Positions 1 through 10,772 of a stretch of DNA of 64,000 nt are shown in pieces. This stretch comes from Burhinus oedicnemus (Eukaryota; Chordata; Aves; Charadriiformes; Burhinidae): contig VFFE01007650.1 of the NCBI GenBank assembly GCA_008921705.1, positions 432,748 through 496,747 on the forward strand, read 5' to 3'. The translations under genes were made by a program, and so were the position numbers. The first letter of the stretch is position 1, and each line of letters opens with the position of its first letter. The notes below the pieces were generated by a model. That model saw only the letters and a list, made by a program, of their open reading frames with translations, had not been told where the DNA came from and did no database searches.

Positions 1-1909
1 AAAAAAAAAAAAAAAAAAAAAACCAAACAAAAAACACACAAAATGTTCCCTAATAATTTCTTAAAGTTGCAGGTTTTGGTTTTTTGTGTGGGGTGGGGCT
101 TTTTCTTCAGAAAATGTAAGAGATGAAACAAGTAATGATACTTTGAAGCCACTTAAATAGAAGTACCTTGTTCTGTATTCTAAGTCAGCCACTACCATCT
201 ATGCCTTGTCTCCTGCTGCAGACTCTGAAGTTCCCAAACATTTTTAACATGTAATAGTTCAACTGGGAACAGATCTCTTGAGTTCAGAGGAGAAAAGAGC
301 ATCTCTGAGTCCTTACCTTCAAGGGTAACTGTTAGTCACAACATTATTCTCAAACTTTTTGTTACAGCTGATAGAAGGGAAGTATCCATATAGACTGGGT
401 TTTGCTTTTTTTTTTTTTTTTCCTCACGACAATGAAAATATCATTACTTCAGTCTTAAAGCATCACATAAAAGGGAAGGAGAGCAACTGAAAACATGGTC
501 TGAAGGTTCAGAATATTTCAAAACAAGTAAGGTGCATTTGTTAGCCAGGTGTTTTCCATTATTTTGAATGTACAGATAATCTCCCTGAAGAAAAACAGGT
601 ACAAAAGAAAGGTTTCTGTATTGTGCTGCAGGGATCTTTATATATAAAGCTTATTAAGAAGTACGGACAGATTTATTGGGGAATCAGGTGGAAAAAAACA
701 CTGATCTCTGTAATACCAAGAAGTGTGTTAAATATAAATTACGGCATCTTTATCCTTTTCTGTTTTCTCATTTGGACTACCATACCTAGCTTATATGTTT
801 AGCAGATACACAGACTGTCCATGTAAAAAATCTTAAAAACAACTAAATGCTGGATATTACCTCACTGAGATTATGTTCCATATCCTGGCTTCTTCCCATT
901 CTTTCCTTGTGCCTGCTCAAAAACCACTCCTGCAAGAAATTGTTTCAATTTTAGTTGGACTATATTCTGTGTCATGCTGTAGGAAAGGATCTGATCTGAT
1001 ACTGAGGAAGAAAATTACCCAGTGTTTCAACTGGATAGCAATGTTGTCTCATTACTTCTATCTCTACTGATATGAGTCTGTAGTGACTTTCAGCTAGAGA
1101 TGCATCATTTTTCATTTTATTTTTAAACGACGTCTAAAACTTAGGCAGAATAGACTGTTCCATAGGCATCCTGTTCTGTGCATTCCTGACAACCAGGGCA
1201 GTTACTTGCCAGTAAGAGCAATTCAGCACATTAAATACATACTAGTGAGCTGATTCTCATGCCAGCTTAAGAAAAATTGCTGATAGCAAACGGCAAGCAT
1301 TGCTGAATTACAAAGCTTCACAAAAGAAGTTGGAACTGGAGGAATATACCTTTCTGCTCCACCAGGCCCTCTGTCCTGGCTGCATTCTTCACCTGTTAAG
1401 CATTGCCAGGTCTAGGCATTGCTAAGGAGACTTAACAGTATTTAAATTTGTTTGAGACGTAAGAGTACTTAAATTTGTTTGTACTGTACTGTTTGCAACT
1501 GTGTTTGTGCCACTCATGGAGGGACAAACTACAGAGGCTGAGCAATCACATTAATACCATGCTGTCACACACTGCAGAAGCTTGCGCTTCACTGTAATCA
1601 GGAAACTGATTCTGAATTGGGTACCTTTTACCTGCTGCATGGCTACATGCTGTGGCAGATTGTTGAAGCAGGATGGTTTTGATAGATTAGTGATCTAAAA
1701 CCTCTTCTGACAGTAGTCACCCACACTGCTTTTTGCAGTAAACATTGCATCAATGTCTGTATTATGCCCGATCTGGTTTAAGAAGACTTATTGGACACTG
1801 CCTTTGTTCAAGTTTGGGAACACACAAATCAATAGCATTTTTTAAAGCAGAGTCTAAAAGTTTTGATTTATTTAATACTGACCTTGTTCTTGTGCTGCTT
1901 TCTTACCAG
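1..1909 (+). other. DDX43 intron sequence, left edge
   Basis: This stretch lies upstream of the last DDX43 coding exon and is read as its last intron, or part of it. I looked for the preceding helicase exon, which should encode the conserved C-terminal helicase segment, and did not find it. The window opens with an A-rich low-complexity run (about 1-45). Short open frames here have no recognisable content. The intron ends in a pyrimidine-rich tract and the acceptor CAG at 1907-1909. Confidence 0.6.
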
Positions 1910-2017
1910 GTAGTTCCTAACGAGCTTATTGCAATGGCAGAAAGATACAAACAATTTCAAATCAGAAAAGGAATTGAAAAGGATGTACGAAGACCTCAGC
2001 GAAAGCCCTCAAAATAA
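1910..2017 (+). CDS. DDX43: DDX43 (HAGE) last coding exon, partial gene
   Basis: This is the C-terminal exon of a DEAD-box RNA helicase of the DDX43/HAGE type. After the acceptor at 1907-1909 the frame reads VPNELIAMAERYKQFQ and then a basic tail ending RPQRKPSK before TAA. Known DDX43 proteins end the same way: a P-E/N-E-L-hydrophobic-x-MAER core that follows helicase domain 2, then a lysine/arginine-rich end. Only the last 35 residues lie in the window; the KH domain and both RecA-like domains lie to the left. DDX43 unwinds RNA and DNA duplexes and is mainly expressed in germ line and tumours. Its position beside a minus-strand CGAS matches the mammalian order. Other DEAD-box proteins share MAER-like tails, so the assignment rests on both sequence and synteny. 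Confidence 0.88.
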   Translation, partial: VVPNELIAMAERYKQFQIRKGIEKDVRRPQRKPSK

Positions 2018-2998
2018 CTGTTGAAGTTACTGAAACAAAGTAAGTGATTATAGTTAGTGTTAGCATCAATGGGCTTGAATTTAGAAGTTTCTTTTCTTGG
2101 TTGACTATTCTTTGTACTTGTCCTATTTAAATAAAATGCATTTTTAAAAGTGGCTTAGAAAAGAAAATTGCATTAACTTTATATAGAAATAAATCTAGTT
2201 TAGAGCTTGGATGCTATTTTCACTTAAGAAAATTAGTATTATTTTTGCTTGCGTGATGTGCATAACTTCTAAAGTCATTATCTACTGGTTAAAAACAAAT
2301 ATTGTGTGTTTCTTTGGGTTTTTTTTTAATTAAATGCAGTATTAATATATAAGAATGTAAAATATTTTTTCTTTTTGTTTTCAGAGAACTGGATTAGTGA
2401 ATTTAAGCAATGTTTGTCAATGTGGCTTCAAAACACTGTACTTTTGCATTAATATGCCACATCTGCCTGTGGCATGCAGAAGTATTTCCAAGGATAACTT
2501 AGTTATTTGGAAACTGTTTGCAGTAACTGATGTTTACTGAAACAAGTATTTTACTTTTTCTTTTTTTATTATTTCAAAACTTAACATAAAAGTCTTTTTT
2601 GTTAAGACTTGTGTATCAAGCTTTTTTCGAGAGAAGTCTGCATTTCCTCCTAATAGAGGAGAGCATAACAAGATGTGTTCATGGCTAACTGGGGAAAAAA
2701 AACAGCTACTTCTCTTGTTCTCATGGATGTAATTTTCTAGCTTAAGAAAAACAGTTTATGAGAGCAAGGTTAATAAAGTCACGAAGAAAAAATACATTTG
2801 AAGGTCAGCTTTTATTTCTTTCAGATAAAGTTGATTCAGATTTTACATTTAGATGTCAGGTTCTGTCACACAGACTGCTAATGATAATGGGATAGGTTTT
2901 CACTCTTTGGAATTTATATGGGAAGGAGTTACTCCTTCATTTGAGACTTGATCTGAATGTTATTCATGTGTCATATGAGCAAATGAAAAACTAATAAA
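2018..2998 (+). other. DDX43: DDX43 3' UTR, possibly spliced
   Basis: A good 5' splice site (GTAAGT at 2040-2045) lies 22 nt after the stop codon, and a strong acceptor (TTTTGTTTTCAG, ending at 2384) lies about 340 bp further on. The mature message may therefore carry a 3' UTR exon starting at 2385. Plus-strand AATAAA signals occur at 2772-2777 and 2993-2998, and one near 2126 would serve an unspliced form. No protein-like frame is present. Confidence 0.5.
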
Positions 2999-4111
2999 CT
3001 GAATCTAGTGAGATGAGAATATTTCGGTAAAATTATTCTCTAAATGTTCTTCTCGCCTTCCTCTTTTTTATTTGCTCATAATTGAGGTGAAATCTGGGTA
3101 TTATTTAAGCCAATAGGTTATTTTGCCTTCAAAAAGTAGGCTAAAAATATGGTCCTCCCATGGCTTCTTTAAGAAGAAGCAAAAGATTTATTTACTTAAG
3201 CACAGCAGTTCCCAAATGCTGTGTATTTGTCACCTGCACAATTTTAGTAATAGGAAATATCGTAATTATTCTTTTTCCCTAACACACATACTCTTCAATG
3301 TAAGAAAAATTGAGCTGAGTTCTGATTCTGTCAGATTCAGGCTGCACTTTGGTTTTGATAACCTTTCACATGGAGACTCTTCCTTCTTGATATGGGTTGA
3401 AAATACATTTCTTCTTACAAGATTCATTGCACAAATGCTCATTGGCACAATAACTTTTACTCTATTGCAGCACGTTAGATAATGATTGCTTCCCATCCAA
3501 AGTCCAATGAAAAGAAAGCGATTCTGAAGACTCAGAAAAGATAAGTTACTTCAGGAACTTCATACTGGTTTGATACCGTATCTCTCTCTGCTCACTGTTG
3601 CTGGTGATTGTCCTCTGCAAAAGGTCTTCATCCACCCAGTTGATCTGGAGAAGTTGTTCTGGTTTATGTCAAAGTAACTCCACTGACATATTTTTTTTTT
3701 TCTTTTGAAAGCAAGAGTATATTTTGGATATTCTGCAGTGGATCTTAATTTTAAATAAAATCATCGTTTTTCACTTTACCTGGGCATCAATGCCTTTATG
3801 TTTGGAATCGTAGAAATTACATGGGAGAAATTAACTATTGCAAATTCTTCTACATGTTCTTAGTATACCTTGAAGATACTTTGCAGGTGACACAACGTTT
3901 GGATAAGGAAGATAAATATTACTTAAAACATCCTGTTTCTTTTAAGGGTTATGGCTAAACAGCGTGACTGAAGTATGCAATTTTCTTAGTGTTCTTGACT
4001 TTGGTTTTGTTTTTTGTAGTATCAGACTACTGCGGAGTAACTTAAGATGCAGAACTTCTGGTTTTAAATATGCAAATCTACATGATTAGATAGTTATTGT
4101 AAACAATGTTT
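2811..4111 (-). other. CGAS: CGAS 3' UTR and convergent end with DDX43
   Basis: This AT-rich DNA downstream of the CGAS stop has no coding signal. Minus-strand AATAAA candidates (TTTATT on the plus strand) occur at 3187-3192, 3067-3072 and 2811-2816, implying a CGAS 3' UTR of roughly 0.9-1.3 kb. The lowest site would make CGAS and DDX43 transcripts overlap tail to tail. I cannot tell which site is used. Confidence 0.45.
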
Positions 4112-4454
4112 TTAATACTTCTCCTGAAATATTGGGAATCCATTGTTCCATTGACTGTTTATTTGTCTCGAAAGGAAATCATTGCTCGCTTTATCTTCCA
4201 GGCTGAGCAAGTTGTATTGGGGAATAAAAAAGTGTGGCAGCTGAGACTTTTGCAAGCAATCCAGAAAATATCCCAGGTATCTCTGAAAGCAATGTTCCAG
4301 GTCTCCCAAATGCCAGTCTGTGTCATCTGGCCACATGACACACGAGTGAAAAAAAGCAGTTTTGACATGATATGAACAGAATTTTTCCAGCTCTTTTGGA
4401 TATTTCATTTTAAGCTGCTCTAGAAGACACTTCAGAAGCTTAAGACAACCTTTC
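4112..4454 (-). CDS. CGAS: CGAS exon 5: C-terminal lobe and stop
   Basis: Encodes the end of residue 397 to residue 510, with TAA at 4114-4112. The acceptor TTTAACAG precedes [19 protein letters not shown], then [16 protein letters not shown] and a C-terminal FIPQYNLLS segment, ending [11 protein letters not shown]. All of this aligns with the human C-terminus. Confidence 0.97.
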
Positions 4455-7400
4455 CTGTTAAATAAATAAGAATTTATTAGGTACCTTCTACATAGTCAGT
4501 TCTAAATATGTATTTTGGTTATTTAAATATACATTATTAATGAAGGCAATAAAAATGTTCTTACACTAGTAAAATGAGATTTTTAATGTTTTGAATAAAA
4601 TCTGAAAATAAGTGTAGCAATAGGCTGGATAATCCTTGAACTACTGTGTATGAAGTCAGATTGTAGCAATTTCTACTTTAAGCAATAGTTTCTGCCTATG
4701 CACCACTTTCACTGGTAGCCACAGCAACACAGAAATACAAAGTATTGGGCAGCAGTCTCCCAGCTGCAGGTGCTACCAGTGTAACGTGAACTTGAAGCAG
4801 TGCTTAAGACTAAAGCTGCCCTCTTGGCTTGGATTTACACCAAAGGAAGTGCCACTACCTTGCTGTGGCACGCCATGAGGGGAAGAGGTATATATAGTTT
4901 AATACACTGCTAGGTAGGGGCATAGCATGTCTGATAATATTCATAAAGCAACGACAAAGAATTATGCATCAGTTCTCTTGTGACTTTCTTGATTCAGCAC
5001 AAGATGTAATTAAGCAAACTAAGAAGTTGGTTTGCCATTAAGGAGGTTCTGTATGTCATGTGAGTTTTGTTTTCTCTTTGAAGAAATGTGGAAACCAGTT
5101 TTTATTAGAGTGAAAAATCACATTCATTCATCCTCGTCCCATTCAGTAGTTCTTTAGTCACCCTAATTTTAGAAATTGCAATTTAGAAAGTGCAATTTTG
5201 CTCCCAAAGCTCAGAAAGCTCAGTCCATCAGTCTTTTAAGCTGGTTCTTCTAAAGAGGACTGAGTTTGGGAACGATTATTTTAACAAGTCACATCTTTCT
5301 AAGGCAAGTCTGGAGCATAAACCTGCAATGTAATTTGTTTCCAGCTCTCATTAAGTAAATGCAAGTCAGATGTTCAGCAAGTACATGCAATGTTGCACTG
5401 CTGTAGAGCAGTGATACCTAAAAGCCTTATTGTTCCCTATTACGAGTAATTAGTCTTAGATCAAATTTGTAAACGTTAAACTGAAACAGTGCTAGCCTGG
5501 CTCACACAGGCTTCCAGTAGAATATTCATATGAAATACCAACCTACAGCACTTTGGTCCATCAGATTCACAGCAAGTCTTTGAACTGCCGTGGTTGTTCA
5601 GCATGGCCTTCTCAATATGCGAGAAAGAGAGCCGCCAGGTGTTCCCTAAAGTTGAGTACAAGGTTGTTTAAGCGTTACACAGCAGTAAGTACCAGTGACT
5701 GTAACTAGAAAAAAAAAATACACTTTATAATTGACTTAATTTTAAATATCATTAATTTCTTTGCACTTAAAAAAAAAATCGTACTTCAGTGCCTACAAAT
5801 AGTTAATTCCTCCCTAATTCCCCAGCTGCTCCACACAAAGACAATTAGAATGTTATTAACATAGGACATAGTTAATTGTTTGGATGCTTTAACAATATTC
5901 TTAAGGATGTTTGGGTTTACTTTAAAATTAAGCTTAATTCTGAACCTTCCTGCATTTATTGAACGTGATTTGGGGAATTATACCACTCATAGAAATCTAT
6001 GACCTTTGAATTTCTGTTCTGTATTATTAGGCTACTGCATAACCGTTCTGGTTTTGAATAAAAAAAAAATCTTCACCATTGATTTCAATTTCTTTGTGCA
6101 AGTAATACACTTGTGAGTTTGTCTTGGGTAAGGTGATGGTTCTAAAGCCTTGATTTTTGTTCTTCTGGTAATGTTTCTGAAAACAATGATCAACATAGCT
6201 CAACCCCTGGCTTTTAAAACACCAGCAATCATTTTTGTCTTCCTTATGTAAGTTAAACTGTTTTCCCTTGCCTGTTTGGTTCAGTTACTCTTTGCATTTA
6301 ATTTTCACAGAAAGCGATAGCAATCATCTGTTCTCATAATGCAATGACAAGTGGGATGTTTCTGCAAGCTAATGTAGGCTTGGTGTGACAGAGATCTGGA
6401 GGAAAAGAAAAAATGTTGTAGCCATACCAGAGTTCAATGAGAAACAATGTGTCTTGCTAGAAAAGTACACAGTTTAATTCCTGCAGAAGTATGTAACTTG
6501 TGTATACAGTCCCACTTACGGGGATCTTCCCTGCCTTTTTAGAAATCTCCTCTTTCTGTCTTGGAAAGCAAAGAAGTAGATGTTGCTGTTAAGTACAGCC
6601 CTGGCAGAGGAAAGGTTCATATCCATGCATCTAACTTAGTAGATTTAATATAGCGTTCTCGGAAGCAGTTGGGGTACAGCGTGGCAGAGCAGTTTAGATT
6701 CTAGTACAGAACAAGCAGTGTCACAAATCTGATGTTTTAAAGAGGGATTTCAATTGTCTTTGACCTGGATATATCCAGGATAAGATAACAAGCTGTACCT
6801 TGAAGGTAGAATACTGAACAGAACCTGGATACCCTTTTTATAGCACTTGTAAGTGATCAAGTTGTAGAGATCATAACTTAGACTTATTGTCTGTATTTGA
6901 GGTACCTCTTGGAACCTTTTCTTTCTTGTTTTGTTTGGCTACTAAATAAAGGGATTTATTTCTGAACTCTCCCCTGACTTTTCTTCCCAGCCACTGTTCA
7001 ATTTTGAGACCATCCCGTGTGCTGGGCGGCCAGCTCTGCTGAACTTCCAAAGTCAAGATGATGTCCACTGATATTTCTGCTGGAGGATTTTTGATCTGAA
7101 GAGTTATTGCAGGGCTTCCAGCCTTTTTCCTTTTCACAGTTACTTCCACATCTAGTTACAAAGAAGAAATTGATATTTTTTGTAATATATTTATATATGA
7201 GAAGAAACTTTTTAAGAATCCCAAGTTTTTTACTTAAAAGGAATTTATAATCAATCAAAAGAAATACCTGGGTTCAGTCATTTGCTCTTTATCATACAGG
7301 ATACGGATTTTAAATAAAACATTAAGAAGCCCTGTTGAGGAGTTATGAAACAAGGAACACTGTTCTTGAACTGCTGTGTTTGCTTGATTTACTGTGTCTA

Positions 7401-10084
7401 CAGAATCAGAACTACAGTAATGTTTTCCAATGAACTGCTTCACTGTTGAAATCACTGAGACGGAAGAGATTTGGCCACAGTGTTTCTGAAGACTTTGGAG
7501 AAAGAGAGCACCCTAAAAGGGGATATGTGTTCTATATAGATAGATATAAAATAGTAGGTAAGAAAAGCTCTTCCCATTGCTACCAGTTCAGCAAATGGCT
7601 CTTTGCACACGGCAGATAGATTCAAAATATATAGGTCATGTAGGAAGTACCAAGCATGCGACAGAACCCTTAATATTCATTATTTTCATACAGAAAGGAT
7701 TGCATAGTGGAACAATGGGTTAATTGCATAATATGATTAGCTCTGATGTATTTGTGGTGATTCTTAGCACAAGAGCAAACATGAGCTACCAGAGACAGGA
7801 GATGTTACAGTTAGAGCTACATTGCTGCGAAGAGACAAGTTGACCTGGGTGGAAAAATCACATTTTATTAACTATAGGGCAATGCATATGCACAATGTAA
7901 TTGGATTTTTAGCACTCCTAGCTTGTTCACTCAGTACTTACTTTTAATGTTTTTTACTTCTCGTTTAATAATTTCTCTTAGTGCATGAAGCATTTTATGG
8001 GCTGATAATTTTCCATCTTCATCTAAAAACTTCAACAAACACTTTTCTTTTGGATTTCTTTTGAATGTTAGATAATAATAGGCTCCAGTATCATCACTTT
8101 CATCCAGCTGAAGTCTCGTAACAGGCATTAAAAGCATGATGTCAAACTCATTTGGTTCAGATACCTGCAAAGCACAAAAATACAATAGTCAATGCACAAC
8201 TTGGGTTTAACTCCCTTTAGGCTGTTATACCAGTTGTGGTTTTATCTACAACTGCCTTGGTGTACTTGGAATCACAGAATTGTTTTGGTTGGAAGGGACC
8301 TTTAAGATCATCAAGTCCAACCATTAACCTAACACTGCCAAATTACCACTAAACCGTGTCCCTCAGCACCACATCTACACATCTTCTAAATACCTCCAGG
8401 GATGGCAACTCAACCACTTCCCTGGGCAGCCTGTTCCAATGCTTGACAACCCTTTCGGTGAAGAAATTTTCCCTAATATCCAATCTAAACCTCTCCTGGT
8501 GCAACTGGAGGCCATTTCCTCTTGTCCTAGCACTTGTTACTTGGGAGAAGAGATCGACCCCCGCCTCGCTACAACCTCCTTTCAGGTAGTTGGAGAGAGC
8601 AATAAGGTCTCCCCTCAACCTTCTCTTCTCCAGACAACCCCAACCCCAGTTCCCTCAGCTGCTCCTCGTAAGACTTGTTCTCTAGACCCCCTCACCAGCT
8701 TTGTTACCCTTCTTTGGGCTTCTCATGTCTGGAGTGAAATATGAGCTTATTTCTGTGGATTCATATTACAAGATTACTGTGCATTTGAGTGGAGAAGAGC
8801 AATTTACTGATAGCAGTGCATTTCCGAGCTTTCTAACTTATTAATTTTTAAGAGAGTTTTAAGATTCCTGAGCTGTTCTGAGTAGTGCATAAGTGATCTT
8901 AGTCATCCTTTTGCACGTGGGAGTCAGCTGTGAGGTGGGGGAAAAAAAAAAAGCATCCCCATACTTGACTTTGTTTCAGATTGAGCTGGAACCAGGAAAA
9001 AAGGTATTGCTATTCCTCCTGCTTTTTGAGAAAACTATAACCTGAAAACTGGCAGAGGGCCTTTCATGCAGCGCGATGCCCGACTCGTCCTCCGGTCACT
9101 CTGGGCTTACCTGCGGGCTGTGCAAGGGCAGGGACTTGCTGCGGCTTTAAAGGCAGTCCCGTTCAGGCAGCATCTCTTACTAAACGCACATACATTCATC
9201 TTTCAGTAAGTTAGCTATTTTATAATTAATTCTTGTTAACTAGCGCAGCAATCCTTAAACTCTTTACTCGGCGGGCAGGGCCAGCTTTCAGCGGTTCTCC
9301 AGCGGCGGGAGCAGCGGGAAGCCGGCTTGTGCCTGCCGCCCGCCCGCCAGTTTCCACCGCCCGCCGCCAACACCGCCCGCCCGCCCCGGCGGAGCTGCCG
9401 TACCCGCCGGGAGCCCGGCCCGGCACCGGGGGTGCGTCCCGGGAAGGGCGGCAGCCCCGCACCCACCTTGACGCGCTCGTAGTAGCTGCCGGCGCCCAGC
9501 CGCTCGATGGAGCTGAAGCTGCCGTCCTTGCTCCGGATGGCCTGGATCAGGTGCGAGACGACGTGGTTCACCAGCCCCGCCGCCTCCGACACCTCCTGCC
9601 GGCCCAAGCCGAGCCGCGACACCACCTCCCGGAGGCGCAGGGCGCCCGCGGGGGCGGCGACGCCCCCGTCGGGCACCGCCGCTCGCCTCCGCGCCGCGGG
9701 GGCTCTGGCGGCCGGCGCCCCGCTGTAAGGAGCGGAGGGCGCCTCTCCGCCGCCCGCTGCCGGCCCGGCCGGCAGGCTCCTGACGGCGGAGGCTCGCCGC
9801 GCCGGGCGGCCGCGCCGGGCGGTGGATCCGTCCCGCCGGGGGTCCCGGAGAGTGGCGGCGCCGCCCGGGCTGCCGCCTACGCCCCGGCCCCATGAGGAGC
9901 TGCGGCCCGCGCCCCTCGCCGCGCCCCGGCCCCGAGAGGAGCTGCGGCCCGCGCCCCTCGCCGCGCCCCGGCCCCGAGAGGAGCTGCGGCCCGCGCCCTT
10001 CGCCGCGGCCCGGCCCCGGGAGGCCGCGGGCCGCGTCCCCCGCCTGCCCCGCTCCCCTCTGCCGCCGCCGCCGCCGCCGTCCAT
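4112..10084 (-). CDS. CGAS: Cyclic GMP-AMP synthase (cGAS), complete, 5 exons
   Basis: Cytosolic/nuclear DNA sensor of the Mab21 nucleotidyltransferase family. On double-stranded DNA it makes 2'3'-cGAMP from ATP and GTP, which activates STING. The coding exons join in frame: 10084-9467, 8164-7942, 7151-6906, 5645-5543 and 4454-4112, giving 510 residues (human 522). Seen in the product: a disordered Gly/Arg/Ala-rich tail (about 1-140); the start of the catalytic core with the GS motif G199-S200; catalytic acids E212 and D214 (NEFD) and D310 (ISVD); the zinc thumb H381, C387, C388, C395; and a C-terminal lobe with [10 protein letters not shown]. Every junction is GT-AG and keeps frame. The start ATG at 10084 has a strong context (G at -3 and +4) and gives a family-typical length; the frame is open further upstream but I saw no earlier in-frame ATG. 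The gene is head-to-head with MTO1, as in mammals. Confidence 0.97.
5543..5645 (-). CDS. CGAS: CGAS exon 4: zinc thumb
   Basis: Encodes residues 363-396 plus two bases: [19 protein letters not shown] followed by [15 protein letters not shown]. The zinc ligands are H381, C387, C388 and C395, with the family spacing H-x5-CC-x6-C. The thumb holds DNA and supports dimerisation in the known family structures. Acceptor TTTAG, donor GTTGGT. Confidence 0.97.
6906..7151 (-). CDS. CGAS: CGAS exon 3: third catalytic Asp
   Basis: Encodes residues 281-362 plus one base, starting [27 protein letters not shown] holds D310, the third metal ligand. [17 protein letters not shown] follows, aligning with SWPASTQEGLRIQNWLS of human cGAS. 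Donor G|GTACCT. Confidence 0.97.
7942..8164 (-). CDS. CGAS: CGAS exon 2: catalytic Glu/Asp
   Basis: Encodes residues 207-280 plus one base. It opens [15 protein letters not shown], which carries the two metal-binding acids E212 and D214, and continues through [12 protein letters not shown] to [12 protein letters not shown]. The acceptor is TTTGCAG and the donor is GTAAGT. Confidence 0.97.
8268..8745 (-). mobile_element. CR1 LINE fragment, 5'-truncated, in CGAS intron 1
   Basis: Read on the minus strand it encodes the tail of the CR1 reverse transcriptase ([53 protein letters not shown]) and ends with the CR1 3' signature (CCTTCCAACCAAAACAATTC, then TGTGATTCC). It is truncated at the 5' side near 8745. 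It has the same orientation as CGAS. The copy is a dead fragment without a complete reverse transcriptase. Confidence 0.93.
9467..10084 (-). CDS. CGAS: CGAS exon 1: basic tail and start of catalytic core
   Basis: Encodes residues 1-206 and ends at a phase-0 donor (AAG|GTGGGT). Residues 1-140 are low-complexity Gly/Ala/Arg/Ser, with three tandem copies of a 14-residue [14 protein letters not shown] unit. The structured part begins near [15 protein letters not shown] and ends [10 protein letters not shown]. The GC content is very high and the exon lies inside a CpG island, so long open frames in the other five frames here are artefacts. Confidence 0.93.
9894..10019 (-). repeat. CGAS: 42-bp tandem repeat, 3 copies, inside CGAS exon 1
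   Basis: Copies lie at 9894-9935, 9936-9977 and 9978-10019. The first two are nearly identical and the third is diverged. The unit is 42 bp, a multiple of three, so copy number can change without a frameshift. Each copy encodes a 14-residue Ser/Arg/Gly/Ala unit in the disordered DNA-binding tail. Confidence 0.9.
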
Positions 10085-10194
10085 CGCCTCCGCTCCCTCT
10101 CCGCACCCGCAGGACGGCGAGCGCAGCCCCGCGGCAGGGGGGTTCCCGCCTCTCGCCTCAGGCGAGTTCCTCTTCCAGGCAGCGCGACTCCGCC

Positions 10195-10208
10195 GAGGAA
10201 ACGAAACC
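10195..10208 (+). promoter_or_regulatory. Candidate interferon-stimulated response element
   Basis: GAGGAAACGAAACC contains the IRF/ISGF3 half-sites AANNGAAA and GAAAC and resembles the ISRE of OAS-type interferon-stimulated genes. It lies 113 bp upstream of the CGAS ATG and about 355 bp upstream of the MTO1 ATG. CGAS is a known interferon-stimulated gene in mammals. Function here is inferred from motif and position. Confidence 0.6.
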
Positions 10209-10561
10209 CGGCGCGGGGGCAATCCGCCCGCGTTCTTCGGCGCTGCCCGGGCACGGGAAAGCTCCGACAGCAGCGGCCGGACTATCCCAGGGCGCGGCCG
10301 CCCGCTTCCCTCCAATCCCTTGTGAGCGTTTTCCCGCTCCCGGGTGGCCCCACCTACCGGCGGGGCGGGGGGGAACGCGAGCAACCGAGGCGGCTCCGCC
10401 TCACCAGCCGCTCACTGCCGCCCGCCGGAGCCGCTCCTCACGGGCGACCGCCCCTTCGCAGAGACCGGCTCCGCCCCTCCCGCCCCCGGCAGGCCGAGGC
10501 GCGGCGGCACGCCCGCCTTCCCGCTTCCAGTTCCGCCCGCAGGCTGCTGCCGGCTGCCGCC

Positions 10562-10772
10562 ATGTTGCTGCGCAGCAGCTGGCGGCGCCTGGCGCTACCC
10601 CCGGCGCCGCGCCCCGGGCACCGCCGGGCGGGCAGCGAGGCCGGGGCGGCGGCGGCGCCGCGCTACGAGGTAGTGGTGATCGGTGGGGGCCATGCGGGGA
10701 CGGAGGCGGCGGCGGCGGCCGCTCGCGGCGGGGCCCACACGCTGCTGCTCACGCACAGGATCGACACCATCG
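10562..10772 (+). CDS. MTO1: MTO1 exon 1: import sequence and FAD motif
   Basis: Residues 1-70 plus one base. A basic, Ala/Arg-rich presequence is followed by [15 protein letters not shown] and the end of the first Rossmann strand, [11 protein letters not shown]. Donor G|GTACCG. Confidence 0.96.

Noticed and set aside
8356..8744. Plus-strand open frames at 8356-8744
   Set aside because: These are antisense readings of the CR1 element.
9822..10325. A 167-codon plus-strand frame with [14 protein letters not shown] repeats
   Set aside because: It is the antisense shadow of the CGAS tail tandem repeat.
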